From Dickeya poaceiphila (lineage in GTDB: Bacteria; Pseudomonadota; Gammaproteobacteria; Enterobacterales; Enterobacteriaceae), in contig NZ_CP042220.2 in NCBI RefSeq assembly GCF_007858975.2, positions 992,001 to 1,056,000 of the forward strand: 64,000 nt of DNA, read 5' to 3'. The notes beneath the pieces are model-generated. The model saw only the letters and a list, made by a program, of their open reading frames with translations. It was not told the DNA's origin and did not search any database. Positions 29,801 to 39,659 of the stretch are shown here, piece by piece (position 1 is the stretch's first letter; each line of letters opens with the position of its first letter). The position numbers and the translations under genes are program-made.

Positions 29801-32800
29801 ATGATGGAAATACTGCGTGGTTCACCCGCCTTATCGGCTTTTCGCATCAATAAACTGTTGGCCCGGTGCAAAGAGCATCACTTGCCCGTTAGCGACATTT
29901 ATGCCGAATACGTCCACTTCGCCGATGTGAACGCTCCGCTAAACCATGAAGAACAGTCACGGCTGAGCCGCCTGCTGAAATACGGGCCCTCTCTCGCAGA
30001 GCACGAACCTACCGGACGGCTGATTCTGGTCACTCCACGCCCAGGCACTATTTCTCCGTGGTCTTCCAAGGCAACCGACATCGCACACAATTGCGGTCTG
30101 CAGAAAATTCGACGCCTGGAGCGCGGTCTGGCGTTTTATATCCATGCGCCCACGTTAAGTGATGCGCAGTGGAAAGAACTGGCGGCGCTGCTCCACGACC
30201 GTATGATGGAAAGCGTATTTGATGACTTGCAACAGGCCAATCTGCTGTTTTCTCAGCATCAGCCTGCCCAGTTGAAACGGGTGGAAATTTTGTTGCAAGG
30301 CCGCTCTGCGCTGGAAGAAGCCAACCTGCGTCTGGGGCTGGCGCTGGCCGATGACGAAATGGATTATCTGCTGGATGCTTTTACCAAACTGGGGCGCAAT
30401 CCAACCGATATTGAACTCTACATGTTTGCTCAGGCGAATTCTGAGCACTGCCGCCACAAAATCTTCAATGCCGACTGGGTCATCAATGGTGAAACTCAGC
30501 CTAAGTCGCTGTTCAAGATGATCAAAAACACCTTTGAGCACACGCCGGACTACGTTCTGTCTGCCTATAAAGATAACGCCGCAGTAATGGAAGGATCGGC
30601 GGTAGGGCGTTTCTTCCCTGATCAACAGGGCGCTTACGCTTACCATCAGGAACAGGCACATATCCTGATGAAGGTGGAAACCCATAACCACCCGACCGCT
30701 ATTTCACCGTGGCCGGGTGCCGCGACGGGTTCCGGCGGTGAAATCCGCGATGAGGGTGCCACTGGTCGTGGCGCGAAACCGAAAGCCGGTCTGGTCGGAT
30801 TCTCGGTATCTAACCTACGTATACCCGGTTTTATCCAACCGTGGGAGCAGGATTTCGGTAAGCCAGACCGTATCGTCAGCGCGTTGGACATCATGACCGA
30901 CGGTCCGCTGGGGGGCGCGGCTTTCAATAATGAATTCGGTCGTCCGGCGCTGACCGGTTATTTCCGTACCTATGAAGAAGCGGTGGACAGCCATAACGGC
31001 GTCGAAGTGCGTGGTTATCACAAACCTATCATGTTGGCGGGCGGCATCGGCAACATCCGCGCGGAACACGTGAAGAAAGGCGAGATCAGTATTGGCGCCA
31101 AACTGATTGTGCTGGGCGGACCGGCGATGAATATCGGGCTGGGCGGTGGCGCTGCGTCTTCCATGGCATCAGGCCAGTCTGATGCAGATTTGGATTTTGC
31201 TTCGGTACAGCGCGATAACCCGGAAATGGAACGCCGCTGTCAGGAAGTGATTGATCGCTGCTGGCAGCTCGGCGAGCAGAACCCGATTTTGTTTATCCAT
31301 GATGTGGGGGCGGGCGGCCTGTCGAATGCTATGCCGGAACTGGTTAGCGATGGTGGGCGTGGCGGTCGTTTCGAACTGCGCGACATTCTCAATGACGAAC
31401 CGGGAATGAGTCCGTTGGAAGTCTGGTGTAACGAATCGCAGGAGCGTTACGTGCTGGCGGTAGCGCCGGAACAGCTGGCGCAGTTCGATGAAATCTGCCG
31501 CCGTGAACGTGCACCTTATGCCGTCATTGGCGAGGCGACTGAAGAACAGCATTTGACGCTCAATGATCGTCATTTCAACAACAAGCCTATCGATATGCCG
31601 CTGGACGTATTGCTGGGCAAAACGCCGAAAATGCTGCGTGATGTTGAACGTAAGAACGTGGAAGGCACGCCGTTGAATCGAGAAGGCATTTATCTGGCGG
31701 ACGCGGTTGAGCGTGTGCTGCATTTGCCCGCAGTGGCCGAAAAAACCTTCCTGATCACCATCGGCGACCGTACGGTAACCGGGATGGTGGCGCGTGACCA
31801 GATGGTCGGTCCGTGGCAGGTGCCGGTGGCGGACTGTGCGGTGACTACCGCCAGTCTGGATAGTTACTACGGTGAAGCCATGTCCATCGGCGAACGTGCG
31901 CCGGTCGCGTTACGTAACTTCGCCGCTTCGGCGCGGTTGGCGGTGGGGGAAGCGCTCACTAACATTGCGGCAACGCATATTGGCGACCTGAAACGGGTGA
32001 AATTATCCGCGAACTGGATGGCGGCAGCCGGGCATCCGGGCGAAGATGCCGGCCTGTATGAAGCAGTACGGGCGGTTGGCGAAGAGCTATGTCCTGCGCT
32101 GGGATTGACCATTCCAGTGGGTAAAGACTCTATGTCGATGAAAACTCGCTGGCAGGAAAACGGTGAAGATAAGTCGGTAACCGCGCCGCTGTCGCTGGTG
32201 ATTTCCGCGTTTGCCCGTGTCGAAGATGTGCGACATACCGTGACGCCACAACTGCGTACCGACAAGGACAATGTGCTGCTGATGATTGATCTGGGAGCCG
32301 GCCATCACGCACTGGGTGCGACGGCGCTGGCTCAGGTCTATCGCCAACTGGGGCGTAAAACGGCGGATGTGCGTAATCCGGCACAACTGGCTGGCTTCTT
32401 TAATGCAATGCAAACACTGGTAGCGAACAAGGCGCTGCTGGCATACCACGACCGTTCAGATGGTGGTCTGCTGGTCACACTGGCGGAAATGGCGTTTGCC
32501 GGGCACTGTGGCATCAAAGCGGATATCCGTTCCATGGGCGAAGATGCGCTGGCGGTGTTGTTCAATGAAGAGCTGGGGGCGGTTATCCAGATAGAAGCTT
32601 CCCGCCGCGCCGAAGTGGAGCAAGTACTGGCTGAGCAGGGGTTAGCGGATTGCGTGCATTATCTGGGGCAGGCGGAAGCCAGTAATCACTTCATCATTCA
32701 CAGCGGTAATGAGGTGGTGTACCACGAAAGCCGTACGACGCTGCGTACCTGGTGGGCTGAAACGACCTGGCAGATGCAGCGTTTGCGCGATAATCCGCAG

Positions 32801-33688
32801 TGTGCTGATCAGGAACATCACGCCAAATCTGATGACAATGATCCAGGGCTGAATGTTGCACTGACTTTCGACCTGCGCGAAGACATCGCCGCACCGTTCA
32901 TCAGCCGTCAGGCGCGTCCGAAAGTAGCGGTGCTGCGTGAGCAGGGCGTCAACTCGCATGTGGAAATGGCCGCCGCGTTCCATCGTGCCGGGTTTGATGC
33001 CATTGATATTCATATGAGCGATCTACTCGCTGGTCGCCGTAATCTGCAGGACTTCCAGGCGCTGGTCGCCTGTGGTGGTTTCTCTTACGGTGATGTGCTG
33101 GGTGCGGGTGAAGGCTGGGCGAAATCCATTCTGTTTAATGATCGGGTACGCGATGAATTCGCTGCTTTCTTCCTGCGCCCACAAACGCTGGCGTTGGGGG
33201 TATGCAACGGCTGTCAAATGATGTCTAACCTGCGTGAGCTGATTCCAGGGGCGGAGCACTGGCCGCGCTTTGTACGCAATAAATCAGACCGCTTTGAAGC
33301 ACGTTTCAGTCTGGTTGAAGTGACCAATAGCCCATCGCTGTTCCTGCAGGATATGGCCGGTTCTCGTATGCCTATCGCCGTGTCTCATGGTGAAGGTCGT
33401 GTAGAGGTTCGTGACGGCAGTCATTTGACTGCGCTGGAACAACATCAGTTGGTGGCGCTGCGTTACGTGAACAATTACGGTCAGTTAACGGAAGATTACC
33501 CGGCTAACCCGAACGGCTCGCCGAATGGCATCACTGCGGTAACCAGCGCCAGTGGTCGTGCTACAGTCATGATGCCGCATCCAGAGCGAGTGTTTCGTAC
33601 CGTGAGTAACTCTTGGCACCCGGAAGAGTGGGGCGAAGATAGCCCGTGGATGCGTATGTTCCGTAATGCACGCCGCCAGTTGGGGTGA
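29801..33688 (+). CDS. purL: Phosphoribosylformylglycinamidine synthase
   Basis: Large single-chain enzyme of step four in purine synthesis, which converts FGAR and glutamine to FGAM. N-terminal domain from [20 protein letters not shown], two ATP-grasp-like PurM-type halves ([50 protein letters not shown]), and a C-terminal class I glutaminase. The glutaminase shows the nucleophile in [11 protein letters not shown] and the catalytic His/Glu in MMPHPER. 1295 residues, like E. coli. Controlled by PurR through the box at 29693. Confidence 0.98.
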   Translation: MMEILRGSPALSAFRINKLLARCKEHHLPVSDIYAEYVHFADVNAPLNHEEQSRLSRLLKYGPSLAEHEPTGRLILVTPRPGTISPWSSKATDIAHNCGLQKIRRLERGLAFYIHAPTLSDAQWKELAALLHDRMMESVFDDLQQANLLFSQHQPAQLKRVEILLQGRSALEEANLRLGLALADDEMDYLLDAFTKLGRNPTDIELYMFAQANSEHCRHKIFNADWVINGETQPKSLFKMIKNTFEHTPDYVLSAYKDNAAVMEGSAVGRFFPDQQGAYAYHQEQAHILMKVETHNHPTAISPWPGAATGSGGEIRDEGATGRGAKPKAGLVGFSVSNLRIPGFIQPWEQDFGKPDRIVSALDIMTDGPLGGAAFNNEFGRPALTGYFRTYEEAVDSHNGVEVRGYHKPIMLAGGIGNIRAEHVKKGEISIGAKLIVLGGPAMNIGLGGGAASSMASGQSDADLDFASVQRDNPEMERRCQEVIDRCWQLGEQNPILFIHDVGAGGLSNAMPELVSDGGRGGRFELRDILNDEPGMSPLEVWCNESQERYVLAVAPEQLAQFDEICRRERAPYAVIGEATEEQHLTLNDRHFNNKPIDMPLDVLLGKTPKMLRDVERKNVEGTPLNREGIYLADAVERVLHLPAVAEKTFLITIGDRTVTGMVARDQMVGPWQVPVADCAVTTASLDSYYGEAMSIGERAPVALRNFAASARLAVGEALTNIAATHIGDLKRVKLSANWMAAAGHPGEDAGLYEAVRAVGEELCPALGLTIPVGKDSMSMKTRWQENGEDKSVTAPLSLVISAFARVEDVRHTVTPQLRTDKDNVLLMIDLGAGHHALGATALAQVYRQLGRKTADVRNPAQLAGFFNAMQTLVANKALLAYHDRSDGGLLVTLAEMAFAGHCGIKADIRSMGEDALAVLFNEELGAVIQIEASRRAEVEQVLAEQGLADCVHYLGQAEASNHFIIHSGNEVVYHESRTTLRTWWAETTWQMQRLRDNPQCADQEHHAKSDDNDPGLNVALTFDLREDIAAPFISRQARPKVAVLREQGVNSHVEMAAAFHRAGFDAIDIHMSDLLAGRRNLQDFQALVACGGFSYGDVLGAGEGWAKSILFNDRVRDEFAAFFLRPQTLALGVCNGCQMMSNLRELIPGAEHWPRFVRNKSDRFEARFSLVEVTNSPSLFLQDMAGSRMPIAVSHGEGRVEVRDGSHLTALEQHQLVALRYVNNYGQLTEDYPANPNGSPNGITAVTSASGRATVMMPHPERVFRTVSNSWHPEEWGEDSPWMRMFRNARRQLG

Positions 33689-33711
33689 TGTAATAACGTA
33701 ATGTATTGATC

Positions 33712-33741
33712 ATAAAGGGACTCCGGTCCCTTTATTTTTTG
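33712..33741 (+). terminator. Rho-independent terminator after purL
   Basis: Perfect 10-bp stem ATAAAGGGAC / GTCCCTTTAT with a 4-base loop TCCG and a T run. Confidence 0.88.
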
Positions 33742-33757
33742 TCTCAAATCAGCGACG
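33740..33757 (+). promoter_or_regulatory. GlrR-like binding site 1 upstream of glmY
   Basis: TGTC-N10-GACG, one base from the GlrR consensus TGTC-N10-GACA, about 245 bases before the glmY start. It touches the purL terminator T run. Confidence 0.6.
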
Positions 33758-33771
33758 GTGATATATTTTTT

Positions 33772-33789
33772 TGTCTCAAAAAGGAGACG
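33772..33789 (+). promoter_or_regulatory. GlrR-like binding site 2 upstream of glmY
   Basis: TGTC-TCAAAAAGGA-GACG, one mismatch to TGTC-N10-GACA. Its centre is 32 bases (about three helical turns) from that of site 1. Confidence 0.65.
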
Positions 33790-33834
33790 TTTATTTTTTT
33801 GATTTTAAATGATTATTTTTAATGAGCACCAGGG

Positions 33835-33852
33835 TGTCTTTTTTTAGCGACA
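33835..33852 (+). promoter_or_regulatory. GlrR-like binding site 3 upstream of glmY
   Basis: A perfect TGTC-N10-GACA. Its centre is 63 bases (about six helical turns) from that of site 2, so the three sites could lie on the same DNA face. Located roughly 150 bases upstream of the start, as expected for a sigma-54 enhancer. Confidence 0.7.
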
Positions 33853-33960
33853 AAAAGCAAAATTTTCACCGGCCTAAACGGATGAATCGTGCCGTGTTCT
33901 GAAAATCCATGGTGTGATGATTTTATTTTTCATTTAATTTCATATTTTTGTGATTTGTGT

Positions 33961-33988
33961 TTGATAACTGGCACAACAAGTGCATAAT
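33961..33988 (+). promoter_or_regulatory. Overlapping sigma-54 and sigma-70 promoters of glmY
   Basis: Sigma-54: GG (33970-33971), 10 bases, GC (33982-33983) within TGGCACAACAAGTGCA. Sigma-70: TTGATA (33961-33966), 16 bases, CATAAT (33983-33988). Both predict the same start at about 33995, the arrangement reported for E. coli glmY. Confidence 0.75.
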
Positions 33989-33994
33989 AAGCGC

Positions 33995-34195
33995 GCTGCT
34001 CATTCAACTGGTTATGATGCGAATGCTAAATTCATGCTCATAACACTTGGAATGATGCCAAAAGATAAGGTGCCTATCGTCCAGCATTATTGATAATTGC
34101 CTTTGGGCTTTATCGAACATTGGGCGACACGTTGAGTGAGGCACCGCCTATTCAGAAACCCGGTCAGACAGTTACTGTGTGACCGGGTTTTGCTT
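33995..34195 (+). ncRNA. glmY: Small regulatory RNA GlmY
   Basis: Trans-acting sRNA that occupies RapZ, sparing its homologue GlmZ and so raising GlmS (glucosamine 6-phosphate synthase) production. Called from position between purL and glrK as in E. coli, the dual promoter ending at 33988, a start region containing GCTCATTCA as recalled for E. coli GlmY, a 5' stem (GGTTATGA...TCATAAC) and a terminator. The terminator is an 11-bp perfect stem AAACCCGGTCA / TGACCGGGTTT at 34156-34190 plus TGCTTTTTG. No ORF here. About 200 bases. Confidence 0.8.
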
Positions 34196-34197
34196 TT
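34156..34197 (+). terminator. Rho-independent terminator of glmY
   Basis: 11-bp outer stem (34156-34166 with 34180-34190) enclosing an inner ACAG/CTGT pairing, followed by a T-rich tail. Confidence 0.88.
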
Positions 34198-34415
34198 TGG
34201 GGCCTGCATGGGCCTGCATCCTGCATATAGTTATGCCCGGCGTCATATTGTGAGCCTGTCCGCATCTGGTGGCAGCGTTTTGCATTACCAAATGAGATGA
34301 TTGCGAATGATTTTCCGGGATACGGCACGCTGCTTTTGAGGTGATACGGATAACGCGTACAATGGCGCGTTATGATGAGCGATGTATCAAGCGGAGTGCT
34401 CTGGCAGGTAACGAT

Positions 34416-35849
34416 ATGATTTCGTTGAAACGTTGGCGTTTTTTTCCACGCTCTTTGCGGCAATTAGTCATTATGGCATTCCTGCTGGTTTTGCTGCCGC
34501 TGTTGGTACTGGCTTATCAGGCTTATGAGAGTTTAGATCACCTCAGTGAACAGGCGGCTGGAATTAATAACACCACACTGGCCGATGCCCGGCGCAGCGA
34601 AGCCATGACCAGTACGGCTATCAGCATGGAACGTAGTTATCGCCAGTTTTGTGTGCTGGGAGATCCGACCCTGTCACAGTTGTATCAGAACCAGCGTAAG
34701 CAGTACTCCCAGATGCTGGACGCTCATGCACCGATTCTGCCTGATCCCTCCTATTATCAGAACCTGCGACAGTATCTGACGCAACTGGCCGAGATCCGGT
34801 GCCAAAACAACGGCCCTGCTGTGGCATCGGTTACGGTGCTGGATAATTTTTCGCGTACTAATGCTCAGATGGTGCAGGTGACTCGTGAGATGATCTTCTC
34901 GCGTGGGCAGCAGTTGCAGCAAGACATTGCTGAACGAGGCCGTTTCTTCGGCTGGCAAACCTTGATGCTGTTTCTGGTTAGCGTACTGCTGGTAGTGTTG
35001 TTTACCCGGATGATAATCGGACCGGTGAAAGGCGTTGAGCGGATGATCAATCGGCTGGGAGAAGGCCGTCCGCTAGGCCAGCTTGCCAGTTTCAGAGGGC
35101 CGACGGAAATCCGTTCTCTGGCGCAACGGATCATCTGGCTAAGCGAACGCCTCTCCTGGTTGGAAGCGCAGCGTCACGAGTTTTTGCGTCATTTATCTCA
35201 TGAATTGAAAACGCCGCTGGCGAGTTTGCGTGAAGGGACGGCGCTGCTGGCCGACGAAGTGGTTGGCACGTTGACGGTAGACCAAAAAGAGGTGGTGGCG
35301 ATTCTTGATAACAGCAGCCGCCATTTGCAGCAACTGATTGAGCAATTGCTTGACTATAACCGAAAACTAGCGTATGCCCCGGCGGGGCTGGAGCGAGTGG
35401 ATATCAACGACATCGTCAATATGGTTGTCTGCGCACACAGCCTGCCGGCTCGCAGCAAGCTAATGCAAACGCACATTGAACTGGATGCACCAGCGTGCCG
35501 GGCGGAAGCCACGTTGTTGATGCGGGTGATAGATAATCTCTATTCCAATGCGGTGCACTATGGCCGGGAATCCGGTAACATTTGGATTCGCAGTCGTCAA
35601 ATTGAGAACCGGGTTCAAATTGATGTCGCCAACAGCGGCTCTCCTATTCCTGAGTCGGATAAAAGCATGATCTTCGAGCCTTTTTATCAAGGTACTCACC
35701 AGCGTAAAGGTGCAGTAAAAGGGAGTGGCTTGGGACTGAGCATTGCGCAGGATTGCATCCGTCGTATGCAGGGTGAACTGAATCTGGTCACGGTAGAGTA
35801 TGCCGATGTCTGTTTTCGTATTGAATTACCATTGAACACTGAGAATTAG
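34416..35849 (+). CDS. glrK: Sensor histidine kinase GlrK (QseE)
   Basis: Inner membrane kinase that phosphorylates GlrR. Two membrane segments (about residues 18-38 and ~180-200) flank a periplasmic helical sensor. A HAMP linker follows, then the H box with FLRHLSHELKTPLASLREG, and a HATPase domain with DNLYSNAVHYG and GSGLGLSIAQD. The frame is open upstream to 34341, but homology to E. coli GlrK starts at the ISLKRWRFFPRSLRQL region, so the ATG at 34416 is used (477 residues). Two bases before qseG. Confidence 0.95.
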   Translation: MISLKRWRFFPRSLRQLVIMAFLLVLLPLLVLAYQAYESLDHLSEQAAGINNTTLADARRSEAMTSTAISMERSYRQFCVLGDPTLSQLYQNQRKQYSQMLDAHAPILPDPSYYQNLRQYLTQLAEIRCQNNGPAVASVTVLDNFSRTNAQMVQVTREMIFSRGQQLQQDIAERGRFFGWQTLMLFLVSVLLVVLFTRMIIGPVKGVERMINRLGEGRPLGQLASFRGPTEIRSLAQRIIWLSERLSWLEAQRHEFLRHLSHELKTPLASLREGTALLADEVVGTLTVDQKEVVAILDNSSRHLQQLIEQLLDYNRKLAYAPAGLERVDINDIVNMVVCAHSLPARSKLMQTHIELDAPACRAEATLLMRVIDNLYSNAVHYGRESGNIWIRSRQIENRVQIDVANSGSPIPESDKSMIFEPFYQGTHQRKGAVKGSGLGLSIAQDCIRRMQGELNLVTVEYADVCFRIELPLNTEN

Positions 35850-35851
35850 CC

Positions 35852-36637
35852 ATGATTGCACGGTTGTTAAGCCTCCTGCTGTTCCGAGGGCCGGTGGTGT
35901 CGTTGTCCGGCCCGGAGGCGATTGCCGCGCTGAAAACGTTGCTGGCTGGCTTGCCATTGCTATTTTTGCTGGCTGGTTGTGCTCAGGATAGTGATAACCG
36001 GCCTGCCGGGCAGCGAGTGGCTGATATCGTCAGCCTGCCTAAAGAGCAGGTGGCGGATTATCGCACCATGTCGTGTGAGCAATTGTGGCAACTCCACAGC
36101 ACCGATGCGATGAATAATGCACTGTACTGGTTGCGTGTGATGGACTGTGCTGCGCGCATGACGCCGACACAGGCCCGCCAGCAGACACTGATGGTGGGAG
36201 AAAATGACTGGAGCGGTTTGTTCCGTCAGGCCATCTTGCTGGACAATGCCGAAACCACGGCGCAGGAGCGTCATCAGATTATTGAACAGCTAAGCCGTCA
36301 TCGGTTAAATGTGCCGCTGACATTGTTGCCGCTGTTTCAGCTCTGGCTGGATAAACAGAATTTGATGTTGACTCTGTCTGATGAGCGACAGCGTTTCCAG
36401 CGTACTCAGGAAAACAACGACAAGCAGCTGGAAATGATGCATGAGCAGCAAAATCAATTACAGTCTCAGTTGGAAACCACCACGCGTAAACTGGAAAATC
36501 TGACCGATATTGAACGTCAGCTCTCATCGCGCAAACCGGTGCAGAGCGATTTGCCAGATGGCGAGAGTCGTCGGGTAAAAAACGGTGAGAGTGAAACACC
36601 GCCTGCTGTGGTGAAAAAAGGAATGAAAAGCGAATGA
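35852..36637 (+). CDS. qseG: Outer membrane lipoprotein QseG
   Basis: Lipoprotein of the glrK-qseG-glrR operon that interacts with the kinase. A lipobox LLAGC near residues 40-44 follows a hydrophobic stretch (LLAGLPLLFLLAGC). The mature part is helical with a coiled-coil-like glutamine-rich stretch near residues 185-220 (DKQLEMMHEQQNQLQSQLE). The leader before the lipobox is unusually long, so a later start is possible. Overlaps glrR by 4 bases. 261 residues. Confidence 0.92.
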   Translation: MIARLLSLLLFRGPVVSLSGPEAIAALKTLLAGLPLLFLLAGCAQDSDNRPAGQRVADIVSLPKEQVADYRTMSCEQLWQLHSTDAMNNALYWLRVMDCAARMTPTQARQQTLMVGENDWSGLFRQAILLDNAETTAQERHQIIEQLSRHRLNVPLTLLPLFQLWLDKQNLMLTLSDERQRFQRTQENNDKQLEMMHEQQNQLQSQLETTTRKLENLTDIERQLSSRKPVQSDLPDGESRRVKNGESETPPAVVKKGMKSE

Positions 36638-37971
36638 CCACCCGAAAGTCCGCCAGCCTGCTATTAGTGGATGATGATCCCAGCCTGTTGAAATTGTTGG
36701 GGATGCGTCTGACCAGTGAAGGATTTACCGTCACCACGGCAGCCAGTGGTCAGGATGCGTTGCGATTGTTGTTGCGGGAAAAAATCGATCTGGTGATCAG
36801 TGACTTGCGCATGGATGAAATGGATGGTTTGGCCTTGTTTGCTGAAATCCAGAAAAATCAGCCAGGGATGCCGGTGATTATCCTGACTGCGCATGGTTCT
36901 ATCCCTGAAGCTGTGGCGGCAACACAGCAGGGTGTATTCAGTTTTCTGACTAAACCGGTTGATCGTGATGCATTGTATAAAGCGATTGATGATGCGCTGA
37001 AACTGTCGCCGCCGACAAGTGATGAAAGCTGGCGTGCCGCGGTAGTAACGCGCAGCCCGATTATGCAACGCTTGCTTGAGCAAGCCAAAATGGTGGCGCA
37101 GTCAGATGTCAGTGTGCTGATTAACGGCCAGAGCGGTACCGGAAAAGAGATACTGGCGCAGGCGATTCATGCAGCCAGCCCCCGCGCTGGAAGACCATTT
37201 ATTGCCATCAACTGCGGAGCATTGCCGGAGCCTTTGCTGGAATCCGAGCTATTTGGCCATGCCAGAGGGGCATTTACCGGCGCTGTCAGCCAGCGTGAAG
37301 GCTTATTTCAGGCGGCGGAGGGTGGGACGCTGTTTCTTGATGAAATTGGCGATATGCCGCTTGCCTTGCAGGTAAAGTTGTTGCGTGTATTGCAGGAGCG
37401 CAAGGTCAGACCGCTGGGCAGTAATCGGGATATGGATATCAATGTACGGATCATCTCTGCGACGCACCGGGATTTGCCCAAAGCGATGGAAAAAGGCGAG
37501 TTTCGAGAGGATCTTTACTATCGTCTCAATGTGGTTAATCTCAAACTGCCGGCATTACATGAGCGAGCCGAGGATATTCCTTTGTTAGCCAACCATTTAC
37601 TGCGTGAGGCGGCGGCCCGGCATAAACCTTTTGTGCGTAGTTTTTCGACTGATGCCATGAAGCGCCTGATGACGGCAAGCTGGCCGGGGAACGTGCGGCA
37701 ATTGGTGAATGTGATTGAGCAGTGCGTCGCACTGACCAGTGCGCCGGTCATTGGCGATGCGTTGGTGGAGCAAGCGCTGGAAGGGGAAAATACGGCGTTG
37801 CCGACGTTTGTTGAAGCACGTAACCAGTTTGAACTCAATTATCTGCGAAAATTACTGCAAATTGCTAAAGGCAATGTGACGCAGGCGGCACGTATGGCGG
37901 GGCGAAACCGTACTGAATTTTATAAACTGTTGGCGCGGCATGAACTGGACGCCAATGATTTTAAAGAATAG
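36634..37971 (+). CDS. glrR: Sigma-54-dependent response regulator GlrR
   Basis: Activates glmY from sigma-54 promoters. Receiver domain (1-120) with phospho-acceptor Asp in LVISDLRMDEMDG and Lys in FLTKPVD. The AAA+ domain has Walker A GQSGTGKE, the sigma-54 contact loop GAFTGA, and Walker B GGTLFLDEIGD. A C-terminal Fis-type helix-turn-helix (GNVTQAARMAGRNRTEFYKLLARH) follows. 445 residues. The three TGTC-N10-GACR sites at 33740-33852 are its likely targets. Confidence 0.97.
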   Translation: MTTRKSASLLLVDDDPSLLKLLGMRLTSEGFTVTTAASGQDALRLLLREKIDLVISDLRMDEMDGLALFAEIQKNQPGMPVIILTAHGSIPEAVAATQQGVFSFLTKPVDRDALYKAIDDALKLSPPTSDESWRAAVVTRSPIMQRLLEQAKMVAQSDVSVLINGQSGTGKEILAQAIHAASPRAGRPFIAINCGALPEPLLESELFGHARGAFTGAVSQREGLFQAAEGGTLFLDEIGDMPLALQVKLLRVLQERKVRPLGSNRDMDINVRIISATHRDLPKAMEKGEFREDLYYRLNVVNLKLPALHERAEDIPLLANHLLREAAARHKPFVRSFSTDAMKRLMTASWPGNVRQLVNVIEQCVALTSAPVIGDALVEQALEGENTALPTFVEARNQFELNYLRKLLQIAKGNVTQAARMAGRNRTEFYKLLARHELDANDFKE

Positions 37972-38047
37972 TGTTAAGTTATTGTGAATTGCATGGCAGG
38001 TCATGATTTCGCCGTGCTGGCTCTGGCCGCTACATAGTGATGATTAG

Positions 38048-38395
<348 letters not shown>

Positions 38396-38420
38396 CAACC
38401 TGTTGTTGGTGATGCAGCAA

Positions 38421-38452
38421 AACACAGCCAGCCGTTATCGGCTGGCTGTGTT
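38421..38452. terminator. Hairpin between convergent glnB and pemA
   Basis: Perfect 13-bp stem AACACAGCCAGCC / GGCTGGCTGTGTT with a 6-base loop. The T tract is weak on both strands. Its position between convergent genes suggests a bidirectional terminator. Confidence 0.6.
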
Positions 38453-38478
38453 GTATCAGATGCAGGATAACCTATCTA

Positions 38479-39576
38479 TCAGGGTAATGTCGGTGTCCAG
38501 TCGCCCAGCACTTTGCTTTGGGTGTACTCTGCGGCTTGGGCGTCGCTCAGTTGCCGACGATCTTTGTTCACTGCCGCACCCGCACCATAGGATTTGTACT
38601 CGAAGAAACGAGAATCTGCCGGGTAGAACCAGATGGTGTTGCCGTCTTTGTCCTTGCCGGACATCTTGTCCCAGCCATAAATATGATTATCCATACTGGT
38701 GTTCAGGAATACGGTCTGCCCAATAGCGTTCGGATCGGCGTAGCGTCCATCGGAGAAGGTCGTTGTTGGGTGCCAGGGGCGGCCCAGTCCGTAGCTTTTA
38801 GCTGGCACTGAGTCACTTTCCCTAATCACACGGCTGTTGGTGATCACCAGACCGTACTTCTGATTGATATTGGTGCTGGGAGCAGTCAGGTAACCCGTGA
38901 CGCCACTTGGCACATCGGCACGATAGCGAGATACCAGATCGCAGTTGTTGAACAGCGCGGTGCCGTCGCCGAAAATGAAGTCAACGGTGCCACTGATCCG
39001 GCAGTCAGAGAAGAAGCTGCGACCACCGGAAACATACAGTGTGTCCTGATAGCTGATCAGGCTGACGTCTTTGAAGTAGGCGCGGTCGCCACTTTTGGTG
39101 ACATACAGCGCGACAGCCTGAGTATCTTTGATTTTACTGCTATCGCTGTCGCTCTTGGCCTGATTAGCCGGGAAGTCAAAGTCGTTGCGAATCGTCAGCG
39201 ATTGGGCGCTGAAATCCTTAGCGCTAATCGTGACAGTGCTGCTGCCTGCTGTTCCCCATTTGCTACCGTCTGACTTCAGCGTACCTGCCGCGGTGGTAGC
39301 TGCAATGATTGTACCGTCACGGCTTTCACCTTTCAGATGCAGGTTATTACGGGTAATTGTCAGGCGCTCGTTATAGGTGCCTTTCTTGACCAGAATTACA
39401 AATGACGTACTGTCGGCTGGCGCGCTGGCGATGGCATCAGCAATGGTTTTGAACGTTTTGCCATCGTTGGCGGATTTTGATACTACCGCGTTGTAAGTTG
39501 TCGCAGCCTGTGCCTGATGTACGCTGGCAGCGATAATCAGCGACAGTGCTAGGGTTCCAGTGATCGTTTTTAACAT
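38479..39576 (-). CDS. pemA: Pectin methylesterase A (secreted)
   Basis: Removes methyl groups from plant pectin, making it accessible to pectate lyases. A signal peptide of about 24 residues (MLKTITGTLALSLIIAASVH...QA) directs it to the Sec pathway and then the Out type II system. Carbohydrate esterase 8 right-handed beta-helix with catalytic residues in DTQAVALYV, ISYQDTLYV, SGTVDFIFGDG and LGRPWHP. Nearly colinear with Dickeya PemA as recalled (366 residues). The ATG at 39576 is chosen over 39582 because AAAGGA is nine bases before it. Last of three co-directional pectinase genes. Confidence 0.97.
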   Translation of the reverse strand: MLKTITGTLALSLIIAASVHQAQAATTYNAVVSKSANDGKTFKTIADAIASAPADSTSFVILVKKGTYNERLTITRNNLHLKGESRDGTIIAATTAAGTLKSDGSKWGTAGSSTVTISAKDFSAQSLTIRNDFDFPANQAKSDSDSSKIKDTQAVALYVTKSGDRAYFKDVSLISYQDTLYVSGGRSFFSDCRISGTVDFIFGDGTALFNNCDLVSRYRADVPSGVTGYLTAPSTNINQKYGLVITNSRVIRESDSVPAKSYGLGRPWHPTTTFSDGRYADPNAIGQTVFLNTSMDNHIYGWDKMSGKDKDGNTIWFYPADSRFFEYKSYGAGAAVNKDRRQLSDAQAAEYTQSKVLGDWTPTLP

Positions 39577-39659
39577 ACACATATTCCTTTAGTGGTGGGT
39601 AACTGAAGTCCAGGTGCTTTATGCACGAGTAGCGTCCTATAATCTCTTCTTGCTCAGCA

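Noticed and set aside
38421..38452. Possible sRNA between glnB and pemA
   Set aside because: Only a symmetric hairpin between two convergent genes; no promoter seen on either side, so a terminator is the simpler reading.
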